Origin: Iodidimonas nitroreducens
GTDB lineage: Bacteria > Pseudomonadota > Alphaproteobacteria > Sphingomonadales > Rhodothalassiaceae
DNA: 64,000 nt
Assembly (NCBI GenBank): GCA_000710935.1
Contig: BAYV01000109.1
Location: 124,001-188,000, forward strand
Direction: 5' to 3'
Part shown: positions 54,593 through 64,000 of the stretch, piece after piece
Position numbering within the stretch: the stretch's first letter is position 1
Layout of the letters: each line of letters starts with the position of its first letter
The notes under the pieces: generated by a model
Database searches by the model: none
The model's input: the letters and a program-made list of their open reading frames with translations, nothing else
Told to the model about the DNA's origin: nothing
Position numbers and translations under genes: made by a program

Positions 54593-55531
54593 TCAGAAAT
54601 TGAAGCGGGTGCCAAGATAAAGCAGGCCCGAACGTTCTGCCGCATCGCCATTGATGCTAAAGCGTGCACCATAATCGAACAAACGAACCCCACCCGATAC
54701 ACGCAGCCGTTCAGACACCGCATAGGCGGCCCCCAATTCCAGCTTGTGATAGCGATCATAGCCGGTCTCAAAGCCGGGCGTATCCCCACCCAGATGATAT
54801 TCCCCCACCGATAATTGGGTGGTAAAGGCCGACCAAGCATAGCCGAAGCCAATATCGAATCCATCAATATCCTGCAATAGTCCGCCCGATTCGCGGGTCA
54901 TGCTGGCCGCGATGATAAAGCCCAGATAGCCCACACTCATCCCCATATTAAGGGATTCCCGATCATAGGGAGAAAGCGCTGCCCCTGATCCAAAATTTCC
55001 GGGGCCCGCAGCCAGATAACCGGGGGATTGTTCCAGAAGATATTCGGAATTGATCTTAAGCCTGATTTGTTCGCGGGGGGTGCTGTTTTCGCGCGGCGCA
55101 AAGCTCAGGGTCATTTCAGAACCGGCATAGCGCGGGGTGAAGCTGCTCAGGGTGCGGGCCCGGCCATTAGGATCGACCCCGCGATCAAGACCACCCAAGG
55201 CGCTGAGTCGCGGCGTGAAGCTGGTGGAGGGGCGGGCATGAGACGCCGATTCCAAGGGGGCGATATCGCCCGTTTGATCGCTGCTTTCATCGCGCAGATA
55301 TAAAAAGCCCGGCTCTTCCTTCATTTGCTCGCCGCGAAAGGCAAAATCGATTTTCAGGCGATCAGGCTTTTGATCGTCACCTTGCAAAGTGGCGCTTTGA
55401 TCAGCAAAAAGATCAAGAGATTGAAGGAAGCCGCTGGATTTGAAACGCGGCACCTGTTCCGCAGCACCATCTGTGATACAGATGGCGAACATACCCAAAA
55501 GAGCCAATGCTTTGAGGAATGCCTGTTTCAC
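54593..55531 (-). CDS. Putative outer-membrane beta-barrel protein (porin-like)
   Basis: A 312-residue protein with a signal peptide (LALLGMFAICITDGAA, cleavage near residue 24), a linker of about 100 polar residues, then amphipathic strands rich in aromatic residues (GYLGFIIAASMTR, GFGYAWSAFTTQLSVGEYHL, HKLELGAAYAVSERLRVSGGVRLFDYGARFS). It ends in LYLGTRFNF with the C-terminal Phe used by the BAM machine. No named porin family is recognised, and no substrate is suggested. Confidence 0.7.
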   Translation of the reverse strand: MKQAFLKALALLGMFAICITDGAAEQVPRFKSSGFLQSLDLFADQSATLQGDDQKPDRLKIDFAFRGEQMKEEPGFLYLRDESSDQTGDIAPLESASHARPSTSFTPRLSALGGLDRGVDPNGRARTLSSFTPRYAGSEMTLSFAPRENSTPREQIRLKINSEYLLEQSPGYLAAGPGNFGSGAALSPYDRESLNMGMSVGYLGFIIAASMTRESGGLLQDIDGFDIGFGYAWSAFTTQLSVGEYHLGGDTPGFETGYDRYHKLELGAAYAVSERLRVSGGVRLFDYGARFSINGDAAERSGLLYLGTRFNF

Positions 55532-55890
55532 GGTAAAAGCGTCTTCTTCCCTGCAGAGTCCTTTGCGGATCTCTTATGTTGATTGTGTTTCCGAATTATC
55601 AAGCCTGCTTTCATCCGCACCCGCTTTGATCTGCACATGGGCAAAAGCATAAATGAGAGCGAACCTTAGATAAGGATAACGGTGAGAGATTACCATTTCA
55701 TTTCAACGAAATCCAGATGCCACCCTTATTTTTGCCATGGCCTGTTGCACTTGTGCACGGCATGATCTTGGGGGGCGATGTGGAGCTTCGGGTTTCTAAC
55801 GCTGGTCAATTGCCCTAAGGACCGTTATATAGCCGCATTTGACAGCAGTCTGGATAACAATCCGGATAACGACGTGTGTGAAGGGATATC
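55532..55890. other. Intergenic region with candidate regulatory elements
   Basis: The 359 bases between the divergent barrel and DUF3576 genes show no convincing gene. Elements seen are TTGACA at 55839-55844, the direct repeat GGATAAC at 55852-55858 and 55864-55870, and the near-palindrome TGCAC-TT-GTGCA at 55746-55757. The spacing from TTGACA to any TATAAT-like box is not standard, so the promoter is not fixed. Confidence 0.35.
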
Positions 55891-56328
55891 ATGACTATCA
55901 GACTCTTCCTGACGATCATCGGCCTTGCCTTTTCAGCGGCCACACTCTCTGCCTGCGGCATTTTTGGCGGTGAAAAGGAAGATGTGCGCATTGAACCCAC
56001 ATCATCGGGGGTAAATGGCTATTTATGGCGGGCGGCGGTGGAAACCCTGTCTTTCATGCCGATGGTTGATGTGGATCCCCGCGCCGGGGCTTTGATCACC
56101 GATTGGTATGCGCATCCCGATGTGCCCAATGAACGGATGAAGGTTTCCGCCTTTATTCTGGGGGGCCAGTTGCGTGCCGATACCTTGAAGGTGAGCGTGG
56201 TAAGGCAGGTGCGCAATGCATCATCCATCTGGGTGAATGAACCGCTTCGGGCCGGCACCGAGCTTAAGATTGAAGATGCTATCTTGAATCGCGCGCGGGA
56301 ATTGCGGATCGATTCTATAGGGAATTGA
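55891..56328 (+). CDS. DUF3576 domain lipoprotein
   Basis: A 145-residue protein with a lipoprotein signal peptide (LSA|C, Cys22) and a DUF3576-type domain: GVNGYLWRAAVETLSFMPMVDVDPRAGALITDWY and KVSAFILGGQLRADTLKVSVVRQV. Members lie upstream of leuS-lptE-holA in many alphaproteobacteria; function is unknown, probably envelope-related because lptE is close. It precedes leuS by 130 bases. Confidence 0.88.
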   Translation: MTIRLFLTIIGLAFSAATLSACGIFGGEKEDVRIEPTSSGVNGYLWRAAVETLSFMPMVDVDPRAGALITDWYAHPDVPNERMKVSAFILGGQLRADTLKVSVVRQVRNASSIWVNEPLRAGTELKIEDAILNRARELRIDSIGN

Positions 56329-56458
56329 GGCAATATGATCCGCCGAAACGGGCCGGGCTTTGCGCCACGTCAAAAAACAAAATGCTGATCATGTTCCTGC
56401 CAGCCTTTGATTGAGGGGCCCATCATCAAGATCAGCCGAAGAAAAGCCAGGAAGATAT

Positions 56459-59020
56459 ATGTCGCGTTATAATCCTAAAGTCACGGAAGCAAAATGGCAG
56501 CGCCAGTGGGATGAAGCTGCGCTTTTTCGTGCAGAACAGACCCCCGACAAGCCGAAATATTATGTGCTGGAAATGTTTCCCTATCCTTCGGGGCGGATTC
56601 ATATGGGGCATGTGCGTAATTATACCATCGGCGATGTGCTCAGCCGTTTTTATATGAGCCGGGGTTATAATGTGCTGCATCCCATGGGCTGGGATGCCTT
56701 TGGAATGCCTGCCGAAAATGCGGCGATGGAAAAAGGCACCCATCCCGCCGATTGGACCTATGACAATATCGCCGCCATGCGCACCCAGTTGAAACAGGTG
56801 GGGCTGGCCATCGACTGGAGCCGGGAAATCGCCACCTGCGATCCGTCTTATTATGGTCATGAACAGGCGCTGTTTCTGGATTTCATGGAAGCCGGGCTGG
56901 TTTATCGCCGGGAATCCTGGGTGAATTGGGACCCGGTGGATCAAACCGTGCTTGCCAATGAACAGGTGATCGATGGCTGCGGCTGGCGTTCCGGGGCCCC
57001 GGTAGAGCGGCGCAAGCTATCGCAATGGTTTTTGAAAATCACCGAATTTGCCGATGAACTGCTCGATGATCTGAAAGCGCTGGAACGCTGGCCCGAAAAA
57101 GTGCGGACCATGCAGGAAAATTGGATCGGCCGTTCGGAAGGTCTGCAGTTCAGCTTTGAAATCGAGGGTCTTGAGGATCGGCTGGAGGTGTATACCACCC
57201 GCCCCGATACCATTTTCGGGGCCAGTTTCTGTGCTGTGGCCGTGGATCATCCTTTGGCTTTGAAGCTGGCGGAAACCAATGCCGATCTCATGGCCTTCAT
57301 CAAAGAATGTCAGCGCTCCGGCACCTCGCAGGAAGCCTTGGAAGCGGCGGAGAAAAAAGGTTTCAATACCGGCCTTGTGGCCCGGCATCCTTTTGATGAA
57401 GGGTCTGATCTTCCCATCTATGTGGCTAATTTCGTGTTGATGGATTATGGCACCGGGGCCATTTTCGGCTGCCCGGCCCATGATCAGCGCGATCTGGATT
57501 TCGCCCGCAAATATGGCCTTGCCGTGCGCCCGGTGGTGGTGCCTCATGATCAATCACCCGATGCCTTCAGCGTGGGGGCGGAAGCCTATACCGGGCCGGG
57601 GCGGCTCGCTCATTCCCATTTTCTCGATGGCATGAGCATCGAGGATGCCCAGGCCCATGTGATTGGCTTGGCCGAGAAGGGCGGCTGGGGCCGGGGTCAG
57701 GTGACCTTTCGTTTGCGCGATTGGGGGATTTCCCGCCAGCGCTATTGGGGCACCCCCATCCCGATCATCCATTGCGAGCATTGCGGTATCGTGCCGGTGC
57801 CGCGCGATCAGCTTCCTTTGGTGCTGCCCGAAGATATTTCTTTCGATAAGCCGGGCAATCCCATCGCCCATCATCCCGATTGGAAGCACACCACCTGCCC
57901 GCGCTGCCAGAAACCGGCCCTGCGGGAAACCGATACGCTTGATACCTTTGTCGATAGCTCATGGTATTTTATCCGCTTCACCGCGCCCCAAAGCGATCGC
58001 CCCATCGATCGGGCGGCGGCCGATTACTGGTTGCCGGTGGATCAATATACCGGCGGCGTGGAACATGCGATTTTGCATCTGCTTTATGCCCGCTTTTTCA
58101 CCCGCGCCCTGAAGCGGTGTGGCCATCTCGATCTGGATGAGCCTTTTGCGGGCCTGTTTACCCAGGGTATGGTCAATCACATGACCTATCGCGATGAAGC
58201 CGGGCAATGGGTTTTCCCAAGCCTTGTGCGGGAAAATGATGCGGGTGCCCTGATCCGTTCCGATAGCGGCCTGAAAATCACCGCCGGTCGGGTCGAAAAA
58301 ATGAGCAAATCCAAGCGCAATGTGGTCGATCCCGATGATATCATCGATCAATATGGGGCCGATACGGCGCGCTGGTTCGTGCTGTCTGATAGCCCGCCGG
58401 AACGCGATCTGATCTGGACCGAAACCGGCATCGAAGGGGCGTGGCGTTTTACCCAGCGTTTATGGCGTCTGGTTTCGGCAGCCCAAGGGGCTTTGGTGGC
58501 CCCGGGCACGCCGGTGCGCGCCGATCTTTCCGGTGATAGCCTTGATTTGCGGCGTTCGGTACATAAGGCGATCGAGGGCGTGACGGGCGATATCACCGGC
58601 CTTCATCTCAATCGGGCGGTGGCGCGGCTTTATCAATTGGCCAATGCCATTGCTGCAGCCGATGTGCCGAATATCGATCCCGCCTGTTACCGCGAGGCTT
58701 TGGAAATGCTGGTGCGGCTGGTTTCGCCGATGATGCCGCATCTGGCCGAAGAGCTATGGCAAAGCCTGGGGCATAAAACCATGCTCACGGGGGCCCCTTG
58801 GCCTGAGGCCGATCCGGCTTTGCTGGTTGAGGACTCTGTGACCATCGGCGTGCAGGTGGGCGGCAAATTGCGCGATACCATCGATTGTGCGAAAGATGCG
58901 TCCGGCCCCGATGTGGAAGCCTTGGCGCTGGCATCCGACAAGGTGCGTCGCGCCATCGGCGATCAAACCATTCGCAAGATCGTGGTCGTGCCCAATCGTA
59001 TCGTCAATATCGTGATTTAA
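56459..59020 (+). CDS. leuS: Leucyl-tRNA synthetase
   Basis: A class I synthetase of 853 residues. HIGH-type motif [11 protein letters not shown] at 41-51, the CP1 editing domain (about 225-415, with [14 protein letters not shown]), and KMSKS at 614-618. A leucine-specific domain and the C-terminal DALR-type bundle follow. The ATG at 56459 follows AGGAAG and matches the family start [14 protein letters not shown]; the upstream frame has no similarity. Confidence 0.97.
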   Translation: MSRYNPKVTEAKWQRQWDEAALFRAEQTPDKPKYYVLEMFPYPSGRIHMGHVRNYTIGDVLSRFYMSRGYNVLHPMGWDAFGMPAENAAMEKGTHPADWTYDNIAAMRTQLKQVGLAIDWSREIATCDPSYYGHEQALFLDFMEAGLVYRRESWVNWDPVDQTVLANEQVIDGCGWRSGAPVERRKLSQWFLKITEFADELLDDLKALERWPEKVRTMQENWIGRSEGLQFSFEIEGLEDRLEVYTTRPDTIFGASFCAVAVDHPLALKLAETNADLMAFIKECQRSGTSQEALEAAEKKGFNTGLVARHPFDEGSDLPIYVANFVLMDYGTGAIFGCPAHDQRDLDFARKYGLAVRPVVVPHDQSPDAFSVGAEAYTGPGRLAHSHFLDGMSIEDAQAHVIGLAEKGGWGRGQVTFRLRDWGISRQRYWGTPIPIIHCEHCGIVPVPRDQLPLVLPEDISFDKPGNPIAHHPDWKHTTCPRCQKPALRETDTLDTFVDSSWYFIRFTAPQSDRPIDRAAADYWLPVDQYTGGVEHAILHLLYARFFTRALKRCGHLDLDEPFAGLFTQGMVNHMTYRDEAGQWVFPSLVRENDAGALIRSDSGLKITAGRVEKMSKSKRNVVDPDDIIDQYGADTARWFVLSDSPPERDLIWTETGIEGAWRFTQRLWRLVSAAQGALVAPGTPVRADLSGDSLDLRRSVHKAIEGVTGDITGLHLNRAVARLYQLANAIAAADVPNIDPACYREALEMLVRLVSPMMPHLAEELWQSLGHKTMLTGAPWPEADPALLVEDSVTIGVQVGGKLRDTIDCAKDASGPDVEALALASDKVRRAIGDQTIRKIVVVPNRIVNIVI

Positions 59021-59039
59021 ACCAGATGTGATATCCGCC

Positions 59040-59570
59040 ATGCGCTTTTGCCTTCATCGTTGTATCCTGCCCCTTTTGGCCAGCCTGCTTTTGGCGGGCT
59101 GCGGCTTTTCGCCGATTTATGCGCCCCAGCCTGCCGGGGAAAGCGAGTCTTATCAGGATCTGGCCAGCCAGTTTGCCATGATCGAGGTGGCCCAGCCCGG
59201 GGATCGTTTGGGCCAGCAGGTGCGCAATCGGCTGATCGGGATGCTCAGCCCCCGGGGCACGCCGGATGTGCCGCGCTATGGCTTGCGGGTCGATCTCGAT
59301 GAAAAGCTCGAAGGCTTTGCCTTTCGTCAGGATCGGGCGATCACCCGCCAGAAGCTTCAGCTTGATGCCATGATCACGCTGGTGGATTTGCAAACCGGCG
59401 ATGTGGCCGTGGCCGATGATCTCAGTGCGTGGATGACCTATGATGTGGTGCAATCGGATTTCGCCAATCTCTCGGCTCAAAGGGATGCGCGCGAACGCAC
59501 AGCCAATCAGATCGTTGATCGGATCGTAGCCCGGCTTGCCCGGCATTTCCGCCAGAAAGACCCATCATAA
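59040..59570 (+). CDS. lptE: LPS-assembly lipoprotein LptE
   Basis: A protein of about 176 residues with a lipoprotein signal (LLLAG|C, Cys21) followed by GFSPIYAP, the typical LptE start, and a small alpha/beta body. LptE plugs LptD at the outer membrane during LPS delivery. Position between leuS and holA is the standard context. A GTG four codons upstream (59028) is an alternative start. Confidence 0.9.
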   Translation: MRFCLHRCILPLLASLLLAGCGFSPIYAPQPAGESESYQDLASQFAMIEVAQPGDRLGQQVRNRLIGMLSPRGTPDVPRYGLRVDLDEKLEGFAFRQDRAITRQKLQLDAMITLVDLQTGDVAVADDLSAWMTYDVVQSDFANLSAQRDARERTANQIVDRIVARLARHFRQKDPS

Positions 59571-59641
59571 TCCCATGCCGGATCGGGGGATGGTGGCCGC
59601 AATGGTTTTTGGCCATTCCAGATCGTAGATAGGGACCCGCC

Positions 59642-60673
59642 ATGGTAAAGGCCACAAAACAGCAGACCGAAAAGGCTTTGCGGGCCTTGTCACCCCATAT
59701 TCGGGGCGTTTTGCTTTATGGCCCGGATGAAGGGATGGGCCGCGAATATGCCGATGCTATCGGGCGGCAGATCGTGGATGATCTGGCCGATCCCTTTCGG
59801 GTGGCGCGCCTTGGCCCGGATATGGTCAAGGCCACGGGATCGATTCTTGCCGATGAAATGGCGGCTCTGTCGATGATTGGCGGGCGGCGGCTGATCCGCC
59901 TTGATGGGGCCAGCGATGCGATGGTTCCCGCCCTTGAAGATGCCTTTTTGCATGCGGGCGATAGCCTGCTGCTGGCGATGGCGGGGGATCTGGGCAAAGG
60001 CTCGAAACTGAGAAAGCTGTTTGAGGGGGATGATCATCTGCTGGCAATTGCCTGCTATGCCGATGAGGGGCGCGATCTGGTGGATCTTTTGCGCCGGGCT
60101 TTTCACGATGCCCGGCTCGATCCCAGCCCCGATGCCCTGATCTGGCTTGGGGCGCATCTGGGCAATGATCGTATGGTCACCCGCAGCGAAATCGAAAAGC
60201 TGATCCTTTATAAAGGGGATGATCCTGACCGCACGATCAGCATGGATGATGTGCGGGCATCGGTGGGGGATGCGGCGGCGCTCACCTTGGCTGAAATTGC
60301 GCAAGCGGTCACGGGTGGTGAGGCAGCGGCCCTTGATTATCTGCTGGAAAAGGCATGGATCAGCGGTGAAAGCGCGATTGCCGTCCTGCGGGTTTTGCAG
60401 GCGCGGCTGATGCGGCTGCATCTGGTGCGAGGCCATATGGATAAGGGTTTGTCTGCCAATGAAGCGGCCGGGCGGCTGGCCCCGCCCTTGTTTTTCAAGG
60501 AACGCGATGGCTTTTTGCGCGATGTGGGGCGCTGGCCCCCGGATCGTCTGGCCGCCGCCCTTGATCTGATATTGGAAACGGAAATCCAGTGCAAATCCAC
60601 CGGCATGCCGGCGGAAACCCTTACCGCGCGCTTATGCTTGAAGCTCGCCTTGTCGGTGCGGGGCCGCCGTTAA
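59642..60673 (+). CDS. holA: DNA polymerase III delta subunit HolA
   Basis: A 343-residue clamp-loader subunit that opens the beta sliding clamp. GVLLYGPDEGMGREYADAIGRQIV is the degenerate nucleotide-binding start. LLRRAFHDARLDPSPDALIWLGAHLGNDRMVTRSEIEKLILY and the C-terminal collar helices are typical. It is the last of leuS-lptE-holA. In many relatives this trio adjoins parAB; here about 26 kb of other genes lie between. Confidence 0.95.
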   Translation: MVKATKQQTEKALRALSPHIRGVLLYGPDEGMGREYADAIGRQIVDDLADPFRVARLGPDMVKATGSILADEMAALSMIGGRRLIRLDGASDAMVPALEDAFLHAGDSLLLAMAGDLGKGSKLRKLFEGDDHLLAIACYADEGRDLVDLLRRAFHDARLDPSPDALIWLGAHLGNDRMVTRSEIEKLILYKGDDPDRTISMDDVRASVGDAAALTLAEIAQAVTGGEAAALDYLLEKAWISGESAIAVLRVLQARLMRLHLVRGHMDKGLSANEAAGRLAPPLFFKERDGFLRDVGRWPPDRLAAALDLILETEIQCKSTGMPAETLTARLCLKLALSVRGRR

Positions 60674-60694
60674 GGGCCTCCTGATGGTCAGGCT

Positions 60695-61765
60695 TTAACC
60701 ATGGGCGGCCTTGATGGTGGCGTCTACATGCTGGCGGCGGGCATCGAATTCAGCGGCAATATCTTCATCGCGCTTTTGCAAAGCATCGATATCGATGGCG
60801 GCAAAGGAAATCACCCCCATCTCGTGATAGGCTTTTTGCACATGCTGGCTCCACAGCCCGATATCCTTGACGATGGGCACGATGCGGCTAAATAAAAAGC
60901 CCCTGAATTGCTGCATGGTGGCGCTGTCACGCAGATGCGCCACACAGTCTTCCACCGGCAGATCAAGGCTTTCCCACACTTCGCGGGCTTCAAAACGATC
61001 TCGCATCAGATAGCAGGCTTCGATCAGAAAATCCTCGCGCTCCCGGCGTTCCGCCTCGCTCAATTGGGGATAATAATCGCGCAGGGCCAAACGGCCAAAA
61101 GCCACATGCCGGGCTTCGTCCTCCATCACATAGGCATTCACCTGTTGGGCCAGCGGATTTTGCGCCTGATCGCGGACCATGGCAAAAGCGGCCAGCGCCA
61201 ATCCTTCGATCACCACCTGCATGCCCAGATAGGTCATATCCCAGCGGTTATCCTCCAGCACCTGATCGAGCAGCGATTGCAAGGGCTTGCTCATGGGCCA
61301 GGCGCGGCCGAATTTATGCAAAAGGGCTTTATAAGCCTCCACATGGCGGGCTTCATCCATCACCTGCGTGGCGGCATAGAATTTGCTATCCAGATCGGGC
61401 ACGCTTTGCACGATTTTGGCCGCGCATAAAAGCGCACCCTGTTCGCCATGCAGGAATTGGGAATTGGTCCAGGCCTGATGGGCGCAGCGCACTTCGATCT
61501 GACGGGCCCGGCTGAGCTGCAGAAAACAGGGGGCATCATAGATGGGCAGAACCTGCTCGGGAAGCTGCTGGGGGTTTTCGGGATCAAGCTCCAAAGACCA
61601 GTCGATGCGATCCACAGCATTCCATTGCTTGCGCTTGCCTTTTTCATAAAGCCCCAAAAGGCTTTCGCGGCCATCATCAAAGCGCCAGTCAAAGCGCGTG
61701 GCAAAGCGATTGATCACATCATGATGGTCGGGGGCGTCGATCGGATACAGATCTTTGAGGCTCAT
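60695..61765 (-). CDS. Ferritin-like diiron-carboxylate protein
   Basis: A 356-residue helical protein with the two-iron pattern: HGEQGALLCAAKIVQ (first Glu), MDEARHVEAYKALL (ExxH), VIEGLALAAFAM (Glu) and EDEARHVAFGRLALRDYY (ExxH). This resembles ribonucleotide-reductase-like oxidases or N-oxygenases of the ferritin-like superfamily; substrate and partner are unknown. The ATG at 61765 (MSLKDLYPIDAPD) is chosen because the extension upstream has no ordered similarity. It converges with holA. Confidence 0.85.
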   Translation of the reverse strand: MSLKDLYPIDAPDHHDVINRFATRFDWRFDDGRESLLGLYEKGKRKQWNAVDRIDWSLELDPENPQQLPEQVLPIYDAPCFLQLSRARQIEVRCAHQAWTNSQFLHGEQGALLCAAKIVQSVPDLDSKFYAATQVMDEARHVEAYKALLHKFGRAWPMSKPLQSLLDQVLEDNRWDMTYLGMQVVIEGLALAAFAMVRDQAQNPLAQQVNAYVMEDEARHVAFGRLALRDYYPQLSEAERREREDFLIEACYLMRDRFEAREVWESLDLPVEDCVAHLRDSATMQQFRGFLFSRIVPIVKDIGLWSQHVQKAYHEMGVISFAAIDIDALQKRDEDIAAEFDARRQHVDATIKAAHG

Positions 61766-61860
61766 GGCGCGGCCTTTCGGGCAAGAGCAAAACAAACGAC
61801 CCCATGATGATAGCACGCCACAGGCACCCGCCGAACCAGCGGTTCTGGCAGCCTTTATCA

Positions 61861-63000
61861 TCAGGTCTTGGCTTGTTGCCATTCCGCATGATGAAGAATC
61901 TGGGCGATCAGATTTTCCGGCGGCCCGGGGGCTATGGTCCTGAAATTATGCACCAGCTTATAGGAAAGGCGGGTTTGATAGCGGGCCCTGTCGAAATGTC
62001 TGCCATCTTCGGCTTCGCGCAATAAAGGCAGGGCCAGCTTCAGGATATGTTGCAGCATCCGGGCAAAGCGCGCCTTCTGGATCAGATGGGCAAAAGCCTG
62101 GGGCCCCCGATGATAAAGCTGCAAACGGGCAGCCACCAAACCCATGCCCGCGCGCACCGCAATGGCGGCTTCCAGCATGTCCTTGTCGCCCAAAAGGGTG
62201 ATTCGCAAAACAAGGCTGTCGGTGATCTGTTGGCGATCATGAAGGCGGCGCAAAATGACGAGCAGATGATTCCCCACAGCCGATCCCAAGGGCCCGCGCA
62301 GGGCTTCATCGCGCACGCGAAGAACCAGATTTTCGATGAAGGGTGTTGGCAGATCGAGCTGATCTTCGATCAAAGCCCTGATCCCGGCGCTGGCATGAAG
62401 CACGATATCGGCGGCCAGATCAGCGGGCAGATCATGGCGTTTGGCGATGGCCGCCAGAACAGCCGTGCTTTTGCTGAAACGCCGGGCCGCAAGGCGGGCA
62501 TCATCGCCCTCGATCCGGGCTGATTTATTGTCCAGAACCGCTTCAACCGCCGGTTCCTGCGCCCTTTCGATCAGGGAATGAACCACCGAACGCGACAGAT
62601 CGGATCGTTTGGCGATGGCGGTTTGTTTCTGGCCATCATCCATGCAGATGATGGCTATCAGATCCGCATCGGTGAGTGATAAGCTGTGCATCAAAATGGG
62701 TTCGGCTACATGCACCACATCATAAGCCAGCTTTTGCGCCAGATCCGTTGGCAGAATCGGGGTATGGGCCAAACAATGGGCAAGAGCCGTGCGCACCCTT
62801 TCGCTGGTATCCCGGGCAAAGCGATGCAAAATCTCCACCGCGATCCGGTTTTCATCATCGCTCAGATCATTGCGGGCAAAAGAATTTGCCACAAATTCCG
62901 CTAAAGATTGGCGCTGGGCTTCATCGGCGGTTCCGGCTTGCGCCAAAAGCGTTTTGATTGCGCTGGTTGGAATCGCGTTGTCTGGACTGTTTGCAGACAT
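61861..63000 (-). CDS. DUF2336 domain-containing protein
   Basis: A 379-residue, all-helical protein recognisable as DUF2336 from repeated HEAT-like segments (LAEFVANSFARNDLSDDENRIAVEILHRFARDTSERVRTALAHCLA; LDNKSARIEGDDARLAARRFSKSTAVLAAIAKRHDLPADLAADIV). The family is common in alphaproteobacteria; its function is unknown. It is the only gene downstream of the very AT-rich region at 63.0-63.2 kb. Confidence 0.85.
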   Translation of the reverse strand: MSANSPDNAIPTSAIKTLLAQAGTADEAQRQSLAEFVANSFARNDLSDDENRIAVEILHRFARDTSERVRTALAHCLAHTPILPTDLAQKLAYDVVHVAEPILMHSLSLTDADLIAIICMDDGQKQTAIAKRSDLSRSVVHSLIERAQEPAVEAVLDNKSARIEGDDARLAARRFSKSTAVLAAIAKRHDLPADLAADIVLHASAGIRALIEDQLDLPTPFIENLVLRVRDEALRGPLGSAVGNHLLVILRRLHDRQQITDSLVLRITLLGDKDMLEAAIAVRAGMGLVAARLQLYHRGPQAFAHLIQKARFARMLQHILKLALPLLREAEDGRHFDRARYQTRLSYKLVHNFRTIAPGPPENLIAQILHHAEWQQAKT

Positions 63001-63201
63001 AAAAAGGCTACCGATCGAGGATGGTGATCACAGATATTTGAATCAGGAGATAAGAATAAATTCTTAATCTTTAAGGGGGGTTTATAAATTCAGAATTTTT
63101 ATAGGGACTTCAGGAAATATAGATAAAATATGTACTTAAATATATTGGAATAAACAGACACTATATTGCGAAATATTTATACATTATCTAGGGTCAGGAC
63201 T
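63001..63201. other. AT-rich intergenic region between DUF2336 and truA
   Basis: About 200 bases rich in A and T, unlike the GC-rich flanks, containing the palindrome AAATTC-A-GAATTT (63086-63098). It probably holds the DUF2336 promoter and the end of the truA transcript. I see no gene or clear terminator. Confidence 0.4.
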
Positions 63202-63948
63202 CTAATAATCGATGCGGGTGAGATAAAGCCCGAAGGGCGGGGCGTTAAAGCCCAGAGCGCATCTGTCTTTCGCTTCCAAAATTTCTTTCATCATGATCGG
63301 CGGCCATTTTCCCGCCCCCACCAATTCAAGGCTGCCCACCATGGATCGCACCTGATGATGCAGAAACGATAAGGCAGAAACATGAATATGCAGGCGATCA
63401 TCAAGGCGTTCCACCCGCAAAAGATCAAGGGTTCGGATCGGCGATCTGGCCTGACAGGCGCTGTGGCGAAAGGTGGTGAAATCATGCTGCCCCAAAAGAT
63501 GATTGGCCCCTTCCTGCATGGCATCTGCATCCAGCGGGCGGCTGACATGCCAGGCCAGCCCCTCGGCAAAGCTTAGCCGGCTTGGGCGATTGATGATCTC
63601 ATAGCGATAGCTGCGGCGGCGGGCGGAAAAACGGGCGTGAAAATCATCGCCCACGATCTCAGCCGATAAAACGCTGATGGGATGCGGCTTCAGATGATGA
63701 TTGATCGCCCCCAGAAAGCGCTGGGGGCTGATGGCCTTTTCGATATCCACATGGGCCACCTGCCCATTGGCATGAACCCCGGCATCGGTGCGCCCGGCGC
63801 CATGCACGATCACCTGTTCGCCGGTGAAGGCATGGATGGCTTTGGTCAGGGCCGCCTGAATGCTGGGCGCATTGGCCTGAATTTGCCAGCCCGCAAAAGG
63901 GCGACCATCATATTCGATGAGCAGCTTGAACCGCCGGGCCATCCTCAT
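63202..63948 (-). CDS. truA: tRNA pseudouridine(38-40) synthase TruA
   Basis: A 248-residue enzyme modifying U38-40 in the tRNA anticodon stem. RFKLLIEYDGRPFAGWQ is the N-terminal strand, GAGRTDAGVHA contains catalytic Asp55, and SFLHHQVRSMVG with its Arg near the C-terminus is typical. The ATG overlaps the preceding gene by four bases. Confidence 0.96.
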   Translation of the reverse strand: MRMARRFKLLIEYDGRPFAGWQIQANAPSIQAALTKAIHAFTGEQVIVHGAGRTDAGVHANGQVAHVDIEKAISPQRFLGAINHHLKPHPISVLSAEIVGDDFHARFSARRRSYRYEIINRPSRLSFAEGLAWHVSRPLDADAMQEGANHLLGQHDFTTFRHSACQARSPIRTLDLLRVERLDDRLHIHVSALSFLHHQVRSMVGSLELVGAGKWPPIMMKEILEAKDRCALGFNAPPFGLYLTRIDY

Positions 63949-64000
63949 TCATCCCCGGGGTGCATGGCCTTGGCGGGCACAGCGATGGCCGGGCCGAAGC
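63945..64000 (-). CDS. 3' end of the gene upstream of truA (possibly fmt)
   Basis: The last 18 codons of a frame enter from the right edge and end at TGA (63945-63947), sharing ATGA with truA. The tail reads GPAIAVPAKAMHPGDE. In many alphaproteobacteria this neighbour is fmt (methionyl-tRNA formyltransferase), but the tail is too short and not distinctive enough to confirm it. Confidence 0.45.
   Translation of the reverse strand, partial: FGPAIAVPAKAMHPGDE

Overview
This window is ordinary chromosomal DNA from an alphaproteobacterium, very probably including its replication origin. The evidence is the gene set and order. hisE-F-A-H-B is divergent from hslVU. aroE-coaE-dnaQ lies opposite secB. 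The PEP synthase regulator and hemE flank a short AT-rich gap with DnaA boxes, which is the position of Cori in Caulobacter and of oriC in Rickettsia. rho, mnmE, mnmG, rsmG, parA and parB follow, with three perfect parS palindromes among them. The large 1.6k-residue NAD-glutamate dehydrogenase also fits. The order cannot be fixed from the sequence; Kordiimonadales/Iodidimonadales- or Rhodospirillales-like lineages are my guess. Third codon positions are mixed: GC-rich overall, but Asp, His, Tyr and Asn codons favour the T-ending form. This is one reason GATC is so frequent.

Layout. 1-3 kb: a lipoprotein PBP activator (cut by the window edge), then rsmI, yraN and gshB. 3-6.1 kb: a five-gene histidine operon on the minus strand. 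6.3-8.2 kb: the hslVU protease. 8.2-12.3 kb: envelope genes (smr-domain protein, mltA, Tim44-like), fxsA and secB. 12.3-16 kb: dnaQ, coaE, aroE, a maf gene with an in-frame amber codon, and the PEP synthase regulator, all minus strand. 16.05-16.4 kb: candidate oriC. 16.4-29 kb: hemE, hemJ, rho, a minus-strand insert (dienelactone hydrolase, ogt, DUF255), a DUF6489 gene, mnmE, mnmG, rsmG, parA and parB.

29-41 kb: NAD-GDH, a fusion of a RimB-like retropepsin with a RimK-like ligase, an RND pump with its adaptor and divergent TetR regulator (with an AcrR-like operator), and tRNA-Gly. 41-48.8 kb: CnoX-like thioredoxin/TPR protein, Lon-substrate-binding-like protein, Trm112-like protein, a secreted unknown, a UbiH-type hydroxylase, ftsK and lolA. 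48.9-49.06 kb: a very well-formed candidate small RNA. 49-53.9 kb: an unknown protein, xthA, an orphan OmpR-type regulator, ribA, an L,D-transpeptidase-fold protein and yggS. 53.9-64 kb: a ThiE/TenI-like protein, an outer-membrane barrel candidate, a DUF3576 lipoprotein, leuS, lptE, holA, a ferritin-like diiron protein, DUF2336, truA and the tail of the gene before it.

Most genes are housekeeping: cell-cycle and segregation functions (oriC, ParABS, FtsK, HolA, DnaQ), tRNA/rRNA modification (RsmI, RsmG, MnmE/G, TruA), envelope biogenesis (SecB, LolA, LptE, MltA, LppC) and cofactor or amino-acid synthesis. No rRNA operon, CRISPR array, insertion sequence or prophage was seen. The least explained items are the candidate sRNA near 49 kb, the amber-interrupted maf, the RimB-RimK fusion, several short tandem repeats in leaders or N-termini, and two proteins of unknown function (43.4 and 49.1 kb).
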